Positions 51,079-58,882 of a stretch of DNA of 64,000 nucleotides are shown in pieces; positions within the stretch are counted from its first letter, which is position 1, and the number at the start of each line of letters is the position of its first letter. Origin of the DNA: Novosphingobium sp. IK01 (GTDB taxonomy: Bacteria > Pseudomonadota > Alphaproteobacteria > Sphingomonadales > Sphingomonadaceae); assembly GCF_033242265.1 (NCBI RefSeq), contig NZ_BTFW01000001.1:1488001-1552000 (forward strand). The letters run 5' to 3'. The notes under the pieces are model-generated. The model saw only the letters and a list, made by a program, of their open reading frames with translations, searched no databases and had not been told where the DNA came from. The position numbers and the translations under genes were made by a program.

Positions 51079-51114
51079 AAAAAAGGACGCGGAGGCCATT
51101 CGCCACCGCGTCCT
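51079..51114 (-). terminator. Rho-independent terminator of the His/Arg-rich small gene
   Basis: On the minus strand the 9-bp stem (51084-51092 with 51106-51114, loop 51093-51105) ends in a run of T (complement of six A at 51079-51084). It lies 17 bp beyond the stop of the small gene and also beyond the convergent miaB stop. Confidence 0.88.
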
Positions 51115-51130
51115 CTTGCTGTAGCCGCCC

Positions 51131-51403
51131 TCAGTAGTGACGATAGGCGTCGCGGCGGAAATCGCGACGGTCGTGGCGCAGGTCGTGGCGGTCGCGACGC
51201 AGTTCCTCGCGGGCATGGCGCGCTTCGTGATAGTTGCCATAGTAGCGGGCGCGGGCCAGCTCGCGACGGTCATGACGGATCTCGTGGCGGTCGGCGCGGA
51301 TGTCGGCGCGATCCATCGCAACCGGATGTGCGCTGGCTGCAACCGGGGCGACCACGGGGGCCATGATGGCGGCGGCAACGGCGGCGAGGATGAGCTTACG
51401 CAT
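51131..51403 (-). CDS. Small exported His/Arg/Asp-rich protein
   Basis: A 90-residue protein with a clean signal peptide (MRKLILAAVAAAIMAPVVAP, cut after ASA near 25). The mature 65 residues are extremely polar: eight His, about twenty Arg and many Asp, in RHD/HDRR repeats such as RRDRHDLRHDRRDFRRD. It has no Cys and little hydrophobic core, so it is probably disordered or helical, and may bind metal or acidic polymers. AAGGAG lies 8 nt before the ATG, and a strong terminator follows, so it is certainly an expressed unit. The function is unknown. Confidence 0.8.
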   Translation of the reverse strand: MRKLILAAVAAAIMAPVVAPVAASAHPVAMDRADIRADRHEIRHDRRELARARYYGNYHEARHAREELRRDRHDLRHDRRDFRRDAYRHY

Positions 51404-51528
51404 AGTCGGTCTCCTTGATGAATCAGGGGCGGATCAGGTGCCGGTCCAGCGGGCTGTTCCGGCGATGAAGACTGTCTAGCGGGCGGCGGCTGAACGTTTT
51501 CCGAAGCCTTGTGCAAGAATTCGCTCAT

Positions 51529-51552
51529 CTTTGTCGCCAGATAGCGACAAAG
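51529..51552. promoter_or_regulatory. Inverted repeat, candidate operator upstream of phoH
   Basis: CTTTGTCGC (51529-51537) and GCGACAAAG (51544-51552) are perfect 9-bp complements around CAGATA, with another TGTCGC directly after. It lies 117 bp upstream of the phoH start and 126 bp upstream of the divergent small gene. It could be a repressor site for either. Confidence 0.5.
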
Positions 51553-51612
51553 TGTCGCAGACGGGCCACCTCATCTGTGCATTTCACGCTTGCGGCGCTT
51601 GCACCTGCGCAA

Positions 51613-51662
51613 TCACTCCCTACACTCGAGGGATCAGGTTCGACGAAAGGAGCGCGCACCCC
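51613..51662 (-). promoter_or_regulatory. Minus-strand block resembling the TPP-riboswitch 3' half
   Basis: Read on the minus strand: GGGGTG (51657-51662), then GAACCTGATC (51632-51641), then GTAGGGA (51617-51623), in that order. These match conserved strings of the thiamine pyrophosphate (THI) element, but the essential CTGAGA string and the second arm are missing. The downstream minus-strand gene is the His/Arg-rich protein, not a thiamine gene. It may be a decayed element or chance. Confidence 0.3.
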
Positions 51663-51668
51663 TACCCC

Positions 51669-52832
51669 ATGGCCCGCAAATTCCCTCGCGCCCACGATGA
51701 GGCGCATCGCGAAGTGACCTTCGACCGCAATGGCGACCGCAATGGTGCCCAATCTGGCACCCAGTCTGGTGCCAAGTCTGGCGAACGCGCCGGATACGCG
51801 CCGGGAATACCGCGCGGCGAAGGACCAAGGCACGATGGCCCGCGCAGCAATGGCGGCCACAATCGCGCCCGCGTCGAGGTGGAATTTGAAGAACAGACCA
51901 TGCTGGGGGCGCTGTTCGGCCAGTTCGATACCAATCTCGTGCTCGTGGAAAACCGGCTGGGCGTGTTCATTTCGGCGCGTGGCAACCGCGTGCTGATCGA
52001 AGGGCCCGAAGACGCCGTGGCCCGCGCGCGCGACGTGCTCAAGGGCCTCTACCAGCGGCTGCGCAACGGACAGGAAGTCGACGCAGGCGCCCTCGAATCG
52101 CTGATCGCGATGAGCGCGGAGCCCACCCTCGAAGGGATCATCACCGGAAGCCCCGCGGGCACGCCCCCGATCATGATCCGCACCCGCCGCAAGACGATCG
52201 TGCCGCGTTCGGCCACCCAGATCGCCTATATGCAGGCGCTGGTGAAGAACGACGTGATCTTCGCGCTCGGCCCGGCAGGCACCGGCAAGACCTATCTGGC
52301 CGTGGCCCAGGCCGTGGCCCAGTTGATGACCGGCTCGGTCCAGCGCCTGATCCTCTCGCGCCCGGCGGTCGAGGCCGGGGAGCGGCTGGGCTTCCTGCCC
52401 GGCGACATGAAGGAAAAGGTCGATCCCTACCTGCGCCCGCTCTACGACGCGCTGTATGACTGCATGCCGCCCGAACAGGTCGAGCGGCGCATCGCCAGCG
52501 GCGAGATCGAGATCGCGCCGATTGCCTTCATGCGCGGGCGCACGCTGGCCGATGCCTTCGTCATCCTCGACGAGGCGCAGAACACCACGCCGGCCCAGAT
52601 GAAGATGTTCCTCACCCGTTTTGGCCAGAACAGCCGCATGGTCGTCTGTGGCGATCCCAGGCAGGTCGACCTTCCCGGCGGGGTGGCGGCCAGCGGCCTT
52701 GCCGATGCGGTGGCGCGCCTCGAAGGGGTCGATGGCATCGGGGTTGTCCATTTCAGCCGGGCCGACGTGGTGCGCCATCCCATCGTGGGCCGCATCGTGG
52801 AAGCCTATGAAGGAGCAGACGACGCAAAATAG
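51669..52832 (+). CDS. PhoH-family ATPase (PhoH/Ybez type)
   Basis: Cytoplasmic ATPase of 387 residues, probably linked to RNA metabolism with the adjacent YbeY. The N-terminal 60 residues are low-complexity with 12-bp DNA repeats (DRNG twice, GAQS/GTQS/GAKS). A KH-like region (about 75-125) is followed by the PhoH domain with Walker A GPAGTGKTYLA near 200 and Walker B VILDEAQNTT near 298. It ends KMFLTRFGQNSRMVVCGDP-style, typical of PhoH. The start is the ATG at 51669. It is the first gene of a phoH-ybeY-corC series. Confidence 0.93.
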   Translation: MARKFPRAHDEAHREVTFDRNGDRNGAQSGTQSGAKSGERAGYAPGIPRGEGPRHDGPRSNGGHNRARVEVEFEEQTMLGALFGQFDTNLVLVENRLGVFISARGNRVLIEGPEDAVARARDVLKGLYQRLRNGQEVDAGALESLIAMSAEPTLEGIITGSPAGTPPIMIRTRRKTIVPRSATQIAYMQALVKNDVIFALGPAGTGKTYLAVAQAVAQLMTGSVQRLILSRPAVEAGERLGFLPGDMKEKVDPYLRPLYDALYDCMPPEQVERRIASGEIEIAPIAFMRGRTLADAFVILDEAQNTTPAQMKMFLTRFGQNSRMVVCGDPRQVDLPGGVAASGLADAVARLEGVDGIGVVHFSRADVVRHPIVGRIVEAYEGADDAK

Positions 52833-52927
52833 TGCTGAAATCTGCCATTTTCATCAGTTCGCGGGGTGGTGCAGGCCGCCCCGCCATGCCAAAGCGAATC
52901 GCCCTTTTTCCCCGGACCCCCACAGCC

Positions 52928-53422
52928 ATGACCGCGCCGATCCTCGAAATCGACATCGACCCCATCTGGGGTGACGCCACCGACTGGGAGGCCCTGTCAA
53001 ACCGCGCCGCCGAGGCTGCCGCCAAAGTCGCGCCCGAACTGGCCCACCCCAACCTGCTCGTCAGTCTGGTCATGGCCGACGACGAGGAAGTCCACGCGCT
53101 CAACAAGCAGTGGCGGGCCAAGGACAAGTCGACCAACGTGCTCTCGTTCCCGATGCTCGCGCGCGAGGACGTGCTGCGCGCCGGGGCCGACGAAAATGCC
53201 CCCGGCATGCTCGGCGACATCATCCTCGCACAGGGGGTCTGCACCCGCGAGGCCGCCGAAAAGGGCATATCGGTCGAGAATCACGCCACCCACCTGATCG
53301 TTCACGGGCTCCTGCATCTGGCCGGATATGACCACGATCTGGGCGATGCAGAAGCTGAGGAAATGGAAGAGCTGGAACGCAAGGCGCTTGCCTTGCTGGG
53401 CCTGGCCGACCCATATGCATGA
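52928..53422 (+). CDS. ybeY: Endoribonuclease YbeY (rRNA maturation factor)
   Basis: Single-strand endoribonuclease of 164 residues for 16S rRNA 3'-end maturation and ribosome quality control. The zinc motif HGLLHLAGYDH (H-x3-H-x5-H) lies near residues 125-135, and STNVLSFPM precedes it as in the family. It starts at ATG 52928, 95 bp after phoH, and shares ATGA with corC. Confidence 0.96.
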   Translation: MTAPILEIDIDPIWGDATDWEALSNRAAEAAAKVAPELAHPNLLVSLVMADDEEVHALNKQWRAKDKSTNVLSFPMLAREDVLRAGADENAPGMLGDIILAQGVCTREAAEKGISVENHATHLIVHGLLHLAGYDHDLGDAEAEEMEELERKALALLGLADPYA

Positions 53423-54429
53423 CCAGTTCTGAACCCGACAGACCCGAAACGAGCGTATTCGGAGCCAACAGAGGAGCAAGGTCCGTGCCCGAGGGCAATG
53501 GGTCCGGGGGCGAAAGCCGCTCGGGCGAAGGCGACAGTAACGGCGCGATATGGCGCGCCATCAGGGCTTTCTTTCGCGGGCCCGACCACGACCAGTCGCT
53601 GCGCTCCCAGATCGAGGAAGCGATCGAGGAGCACGAGCACGAACCCGGCCATGACGAGGGCGGCGACGGCGACCTCGTGCCGGTCGAGCGCCAGATGCTC
53701 AAGAACCTGCTCCACTTCAGCGAACGCGATGCCGACGACGTGGCCATCCCGCGCGGGCAGATCATCGCCATTCCGGTTTCCTCGACCTTTGCCGAAGTCG
53801 TCGGTGCCTTTGCCGAACATGGCCACAGCCGCTTGCCGGTCTATGGCGAATCGCTCGATGAAGTGGTCGGCATGATACACATCAAGGATGTCTTCCCGAT
53901 CGTGGCCGACATGGCCCTGAGCGGGAAAAGCGCGCCCTGCGACTGGACCGTGCTGATGCGCCAGCCTTTGTTCGTGCCCCAGGCGCGCGGCGCCATCGAC
54001 GTGCTGGCCGACATGCGGTCGAGCCGCACCCATCTGGCCGTGGTGATCGACGAATATTCGGGCACCGACGGGATCATCACGTTCGAGGATCTGGTCGAGG
54101 AAATCGTCGGCGACATCGAGGACGAGCACGACGACGCGCCCGAAGTCCTGCTCTACCAGCTCGATGCCGACACCTGGGATGCCGATGCGCGCGTCGAACT
54201 CGAAGATGTCGCCCGCACGGTCGATGCACGCCTCGCCGAAGTGGAGGAAGACGTCGACACGCTGGGCGGGCTGGCCGTCGTGCTGGCGGGCGAAGTGCCA
54301 CCCGTGGGCCGCGTGCTCGAACACCAGTCCGGCTGGCGGCTGGAAGTGACCGGGGGCGACGACCGCCGCCTCACCCGCATCCGCCTCCATGCCCCCTCGA
54401 CCGCCTCTGCCCGGGAAGAAGACTCCTGA
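53419..54429 (+). CDS. CorC-type CBS-domain protein (hemolysin-like, cytosolic)
   Basis: A 336-residue protein with an acidic/Ser/Gly-rich leader (about 1-85), paired CBS domains (about 95-230: VAIPRGQIIAIPVSSTFAEV, then SRTHLAVVIDEYSGTDGIIT) and a CorC_HlyC FAD-like domain at the C-terminus (about 250-330). No membrane segment is visible. In E. coli CorC acts with magnesium/cobalt efflux; its partner in this organism is not shown. It overlaps ybeY by 4 nt and abuts the lysR start. Confidence 0.92.
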   Translation: MTSSEPDRPETSVFGANRGARSVPEGNGSGGESRSGEGDSNGAIWRAIRAFFRGPDHDQSLRSQIEEAIEEHEHEPGHDEGGDGDLVPVERQMLKNLLHFSERDADDVAIPRGQIIAIPVSSTFAEVVGAFAEHGHSRLPVYGESLDEVVGMIHIKDVFPIVADMALSGKSAPCDWTVLMRQPLFVPQARGAIDVLADMRSSRTHLAVVIDEYSGTDGIITFEDLVEEIVGDIEDEHDDAPEVLLYQLDADTWDADARVELEDVARTVDARLAEVEEDVDTLGGLAVVLAGEVPPVGRVLEHQSGWRLEVTGGDDRRLTRIRLHAPSTASAREEDS

Positions 54430-55310
54430 TGATCCGCCGCCTTCCCCCGCTTCGCTCGCTCGAAGCCTTCATCCGCGTGGTTCGTGCAGGCTCGGCCAAG
54501 ACCGCCGCCGCCGAACTTGCGCTCAGCCCCTCCGCGCTCTCGCGCCGCCTCGCCGCGCTCGAGGAATTCGTCGGCAAGCCGCTGTTCGAGCGCAAGCACC
54601 AGGCGCTCAAGCTGACCGACGATGGCCAGACCCTCTACGATGCGGTCGCCCCGCTGATCGACGAGATGGCCGACCGCATCGACCGCATGATCGACACCGG
54701 CAAGGTCATGCGCCTGCGGCTGGGCGTTCTGCCGCTGTTCGGCAGCCAGCGCCTGTTCCCGCGTCTGGGCGAGCTGCGCAAGCTCCACCCCCAGCTCCAC
54801 ATCGACATCGACAGCTCGACCTCCGCCGAGACCAAGCTGGGCGACACCATCGATGCGGCCATCGTGCTCTCGCAAGGGCCTGATGCCACGCTCCATTCGG
54901 TGCGGCTCGACCACAACCGCGTCTATGCCATCGCCAGCAAGCAACTGGCCGCCGAACTGGGCGAGCGCCCGGATATCACCAAGCTCGCCCGGCAGACGTT
55001 CCTCGTCCACAACGACCTTCCCGCCAGCTTCGAGGCGTGGAAGCGCACGCTCCATCTCGACGGGCTGGAACCGGCCGCCATCGACCATTTCGATTCAGGC
55101 CAGCTCATCCTCGAAGCCGCCGCGCAAGGGCTCGGTGTCGCGATCATGCACGATGATCACTTCAGCCGCAGCCACGATCCGCGTCTGGCCCGTGTCTACG
55201 ACATCGAGGTCGACAGCCCCTATTCCTACTGGTTCGTCTGCCGCCCGCGCGCGCTGCAATCGCGCCCGGTGCGCCTGTTCCACGACTGGATGCTCAAGGC
55301 CGGGCTCTGA
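54429..55310 (+). CDS. LysR-family transcriptional regulator
   Basis: A 293-residue regulator with the winged-helix domain at the N-terminus (RRLPPLRSLEAFIRVVRAG, SKTAAAELALSPSALSRRLAALEEFVGKPLFER) and an effector-binding domain (about 90-293). It resembles GcvA-type members that sense small metabolites. The ATG overlaps the corC stop by 1 nt, so it is expressed with phoH-ybeY-corC. In many sphingomonads the apolipoprotein N-acyltransferase gene lnt sits here. Its targets are unknown. Confidence 0.92.
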   Translation: MIRRLPPLRSLEAFIRVVRAGSAKTAAAELALSPSALSRRLAALEEFVGKPLFERKHQALKLTDDGQTLYDAVAPLIDEMADRIDRMIDTGKVMRLRLGVLPLFGSQRLFPRLGELRKLHPQLHIDIDSSTSAETKLGDTIDAAIVLSQGPDATLHSVRLDHNRVYAIASKQLAAELGERPDITKLARQTFLVHNDLPASFEAWKRTLHLDGLEPAAIDHFDSGQLILEAAAQGLGVAIMHDDHFSRSHDPRLARVYDIEVDSPYSYWFVCRPRALQSRPVRLFHDWMLKAGL

Positions 55311-55344
55311 CGGCAGCCTGAAAAGCTGAAGAAGAAGGAACTGT

Positions 55345-55369
55345 GAAAGGGGGCAATATCGCCCCCTTC
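55345..55369. terminator. Bidirectional hairpin terminator between lysR and the PAS-GGDEF-EAL gene
   Basis: An 8-bp perfect stem AAGGGGGC (55347-55354) / GCCCCCTT (55361-55368) with loop AATATC. It lies 37 bp after the lysR stop and about 38 bp before the convergent gene's stop codon. The T tail is weak on the plus strand. Confidence 0.75.
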
Positions 55370-55406
55370 ACCCCGTTATCCTTGCCCCCGCGCAGCCATC
55401 TGCCTT

Positions 55407-58400
55407 TCAGCCCGCTGCGGGCACGATGATTTCGCTCTCCTCCTCGCCCTGCTGCGCGCGGACGAGGAATTCGGCGAACTGGGGCAGCGCCATCGGACGG
55501 GCCAGCAGATACCCCTGAACCTCGCGGCACTGGTCGTTGATCAGCGAGGCCAGTTGCCCGGCATTCTCGACCCCTTCGGCGGTCACTGCGATGCCCATGG
55601 CATTGCCCAGCCCGAGGATCGCCTGGACGATGGCCCGGCCCCCTTCCCGTTCGCCAATGTCGCTGACGAACTGGCGGTCGATCTTGATCATGTCGAAGGG
55701 ATAGTTGCGCAAGTAGCTGAGCGAGGCATAGCCGGTGCCGAAATCGTCGATGGCCAGCGAAACGCCCAGTTCCTTGAGTTCGCGCAGCATGACTTGCGCG
55801 CGTTCGGGATCTTCGAGCAGCACGCCCTCGGTCACCTCGATCTCCAGCCGGTCGGCGGGCAGCCCCGCCTGTGCCAGCGCATCGGCGACAATCGCGGTCA
55901 GGTTGCGGTCGCGGAACTGAACCGGCGAAACATTGACCGAGACGCGCAAGTCGCCATCCCATGATGCCGCCTGCATGCAGGCCGTGCGCATGATCCACTC
56001 GCCCAGCGGCAGGATCAACCCGCTGCTCTCGGCCGCCGGAATGAAGGCGCAGGGCGCCATGCGACCCTTTTCGGGGTGGGCCCAGCGCACGAGCGCCTCG
56101 GCGCCGACCACCGAGAGGCTGCGCGGCTCGAAACGGGGCTGGTATTCGAGGAAGAACTCGTCCGCCGCGATGCCCCGGCGCAGTTCGTCGACGAGGCGGC
56201 GATGCGCGGCCACGCGCTCGTTCATTTCCGAGGCATAGAACTGGAACGTCCCCCGCCCGCCCTGCTTGGCGCCATAGAGCGCCTGGTCGGCATTGCGGAG
56301 CAGGGTATCGGCGGTCGTGCCATCATGGGGCGAGAGCGCAATGCCCAGCGAGATGCCGATGGTGATATCGCCGGCTTCATGGCGCAACGGGGCTTCCATC
56401 GCCGCCAGAATCGACTGGCACAGCACTTCCGCCTCGTCTTCGGCAAGGCCGGGCGCCGCGATCACGAATTCGTCGCCGCCCACGCGGGCTACCAGCTGGT
56501 CATGCCGCAGGACACGGCGCAGACGGTCGGCGACCTCGCCCAGCACGCGGTCGCCCAGCGCATGGCCGAACGTGTCGTTGATCCGCTTGAACCGATCGAG
56601 ATCGCAATAGATCACCGCCATGCGCGCGTTGGGAATGGCCAGTTCGGTGGCCAGGAACGAGGCCAGACGCGCGCGATTGGGCAGCGATGTCACCGGATCG
56701 TGCTGTGATTGCTGGCGCGCTTCCTCGTAAGCGTCGGCCAGGGCCACGTCCTGCGTCACATCGGTGGCGAACTTGACGATATTGACGAGGTTGCCCGCCA
56801 GATCGAAGATCGGGTTGTAGCTGGCCTGAAGCCAGATCCGCTCGCCCTGCTTGCTGATCCGCTCGAACCGCCCGGTCATGTATTCGCCCGCGCGCAGCTT
56901 GTCCCAGAAGGTCAGGTATTCGCAGCCGTTGACCTGGCCGGGATCGACGAGAATCTCGTGCCGCTGGCCGACCAGTTCATCGAGTTCATAACCGACCATG
57001 TCGAGGAACTTGGTATTGGCATCGAGCACGGTGCCATCGAGCGCGAACGAGATCACCCCCTGCGCCTTGCGGATCGCCTTGATCTGCCCCTCGAACTGCG
57101 CATGGCGCTGCTTTTCGTCGGTCACGTCATAGGCATACTTGATGATCTTCATCGGCTTGCCCGAAAGATCGAAGATCGGATTGTAGCTGGCCTGAAGCCA
57201 CAGGTCCGCGCCCGTCGCGGTCACCCGGTGGAACTCGCCCGAACGGTGCTGGCCATTGGCCAGAGCCTTCCAGAACTGGCGATATTCCTCGGACCGGACA
57301 TGCTCTTCGGGCACGAACATGCTGTGATGGGCACCACGAATGTCGCCGAGGCGATAGCCGGTGGCTTCGAGGAAATTGTCGTTGGCGTCGAGCACCCGGC
57401 CTTCGAGATCGAACGAGATCACGCACTGCGACTTGTGGATCGCGGCGATCTGGCCCTGATGCTCGGCCTGACGGACCTTTTCATCTGTAATATCCGTGGC
57501 ATACTTGACGATCTTGACAGGGTTTCCGGCCAGATCGAAGATCGGGTTATAGCTGGCCTGAAGCCAGACTTCGCGCCCGTCGCGCGCCACGCGGCGGTAT
57601 TGCCCGGCCTGATGCTGCCCGCGCGAGAGCACGCGCCAGAACCCGGCATATTCGGCGCCATGCGAATAGGCCGCATCGACGAACATGCGATGATGCCGCC
57701 CGATCACGTCGGCGCGCTCGTACTCCATCAGTTCGAGGAAGCGCGAATTGGCGTCGAGCACGATGCCGTTCATGTCGAAGCTGATGACCGCATGGCTCTT
57801 GTGGATCGCGGCGATCTGCCAGGCATTGTCGGTCTGGCGCTGGCGGTCACGGGTCACGTCCTCAGCCAGCATGAAGATCTCGGCCACGGCCCCTTGCGCA
57901 TCGACCACGGGGCTGGCCATCACGCGCAGCCAGCGCATGGCGCCCTCGCTGCTGCGGAACAGCTGCTGGCTGTCCTGCGGCAGGCCCGCACACAGCGCAT
58001 CCCAGAAATCGCCGAACACGTCCGCGCCCATCGCGTCCACATCGCACAAGTCGCGATACTGCGCGCCCACGAGCGTCTTGTCAGGATGGCCCAGCATCGC
58101 ATGGAACAGCGGATTGGCTTCGAGCACTTCGCCATCGAGGCCCAGCCGGGCAACCGGGCTCGACCGGCCGATGGCGCCGACGCGGGCGCGCTCCGCCGCA
58201 TCGGTGGCGATCATCCCGGTCCTGTCGCGCGCGATCACGACGACTTCGAGCAGGGTCCCGGCGGCATCGCACACCGGATAATACATGGCTTCGAGCCACA
58301 GCGCCTGACCGTGGCGGTTCTTGCGCTGGACCGTCAGCGACTGGCGCCCGCCCAGACGCAGGCGCTCCCAGTCCGGGCTCTCTCCCCCGTCGCATTCCTG

Positions 58401-58559
58401 CGCAAGCGAGGCCTCGTGCCGCCCGCGCAACTCGTCCAGTTCATAGCCCAGAAGGTCGAGAAAAGCCGAATTGGCCCGAACGATGCGCCCGCCCGGATCG
58501 AGCACGAGAGTTGCGAAGAAGTTGTTCAGGGCCCGCAATTCGGACGAGATTTCCGGCAT
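55407..58559 (-). CDS. Multi-PAS GGDEF-EAL c-di-GMP turnover protein
   Basis: A 1050-residue signalling protein. Five PAS/PAC units precede the output domains: about 12-115, 131-240, then three copies of one 122-residue unit at 249-363, 371-484 and 492-605, each ending in an IWLQASYNPIFDL- and VTDEK-type PAC. The GGDEF domain has the intact signature at 694-698 (RVGGDEF), but the usual RxxD product-inhibition site reads RHDQ. The EAL domain is complete: EALVRW, NVSPVQF, IEVTEG, DDFGTGYASL, IKIDRQF and AEGVE. So both synthesis and hydrolysis are possible. The start is uncertain: ATG 58559 gives MPEISSEL; further in-frame starts exist at 58631 and 58646. Confidence 0.92.
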   Translation of the reverse strand: MPEISSELRALNNFFATLVLDPGGRIVRANSAFLDLLGYELDELRGRHEASLAQECDGGESPDWERLRLGGRQSLTVQRKNRHGQALWLEAMYYPVCDAAGTLLEVVVIARDRTGMIATDAAERARVGAIGRSSPVARLGLDGEVLEANPLFHAMLGHPDKTLVGAQYRDLCDVDAMGADVFGDFWDALCAGLPQDSQQLFRSSEGAMRWLRVMASPVVDAQGAVAEIFMLAEDVTRDRQRQTDNAWQIAAIHKSHAVISFDMNGIVLDANSRFLELMEYERADVIGRHHRMFVDAAYSHGAEYAGFWRVLSRGQHQAGQYRRVARDGREVWLQASYNPIFDLAGNPVKIVKYATDITDEKVRQAEHQGQIAAIHKSQCVISFDLEGRVLDANDNFLEATGYRLGDIRGAHHSMFVPEEHVRSEEYRQFWKALANGQHRSGEFHRVTATGADLWLQASYNPIFDLSGKPMKIIKYAYDVTDEKQRHAQFEGQIKAIRKAQGVISFALDGTVLDANTKFLDMVGYELDELVGQRHEILVDPGQVNGCEYLTFWDKLRAGEYMTGRFERISKQGERIWLQASYNPIFDLAGNLVNIVKFATDVTQDVALADAYEEARQQSQHDPVTSLPNRARLASFLATELAIPNARMAVIYCDLDRFKRINDTFGHALGDRVLGEVADRLRRVLRHDQLVARVGGDEFVIAAPGLAEDEAEVLCQSILAAMEAPLRHEAGDITIGISLGIALSPHDGTTADTLLRNADQALYGAKQGGRGTFQFYASEMNERVAAHRRLVDELRRGIAADEFFLEYQPRFEPRSLSVVGAEALVRWAHPEKGRMAPCAFIPAAESSGLILPLGEWIMRTACMQAASWDGDLRVSVNVSPVQFRDRNLTAIVADALAQAGLPADRLEIEVTEGVLLEDPERAQVMLRELKELGVSLAIDDFGTGYASLSYLRNYPFDMIKIDRQFVSDIGEREGGRAIVQAILGLGNAMGIAVTAEGVENAGQLASLINDQCREVQGYLLARPMALPQFAEFLVRAQQGEEESEIIVPAAG

Positions 58560-58882
58560 GGAGTGGACGACCTTTTTGGCGTTTGCGGCGCTGGGCAAAA
58601 TATTTGGCCACAAATCTTCTGGTTTCGTCATTCCTGCGAGGGGCACGGTAACTTTCCGGTTAATCCGAAACGACCGGATGCGCTTTTTGGGCGGCCAGCC
58701 GAGCCGCTGGCGCCATCGACGAGCCTGTTGCCCCCTGCCCGCCCGGACTTTTCAGGCTTTTGTCATCAAACGATTTTTTCGCGCGCCTCGCCAAAACAGG
58801 AAAACGGCCGGCGCTTGCGCGCCGACCGTAATTCCCGAACCGGTCTGTTCATGATCTCCCGCGCACGAGGCGCGGGAGCGAA
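58560..58882. other. Intergenic region between the PAS protein and the CoA-transferase
   Basis: About 320 bp holding the promoter side of the PAS-GGDEF-EAL gene (58560-58700 is AT-rich for this genome) and the terminator of the CoA-transferase gene (58801-58830). The in-frame extension of the PAS protein to 58646 could occupy part of it. I see no other gene or RNA. Confidence 0.55.
58801..58830 (-). terminator. Rho-independent-type hairpin after the CoA-transferase gene
   Basis: Stem 58804-58814 with 58819-58829 (one mismatch, loop TTGC), followed on the minus strand by TTTT. It lies 53 bp after the CoA-transferase stop codon. Confidence 0.75.

Noticed and set aside
51604..51668. Plus-strand resemblance to the conserved core of the small SRP RNA (ATCAGGTTCGACG...AAAGGAG)
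   Set aside because: The GGAA tetraloop and the pairing required for the SRP core are absent; only a short string is shared.
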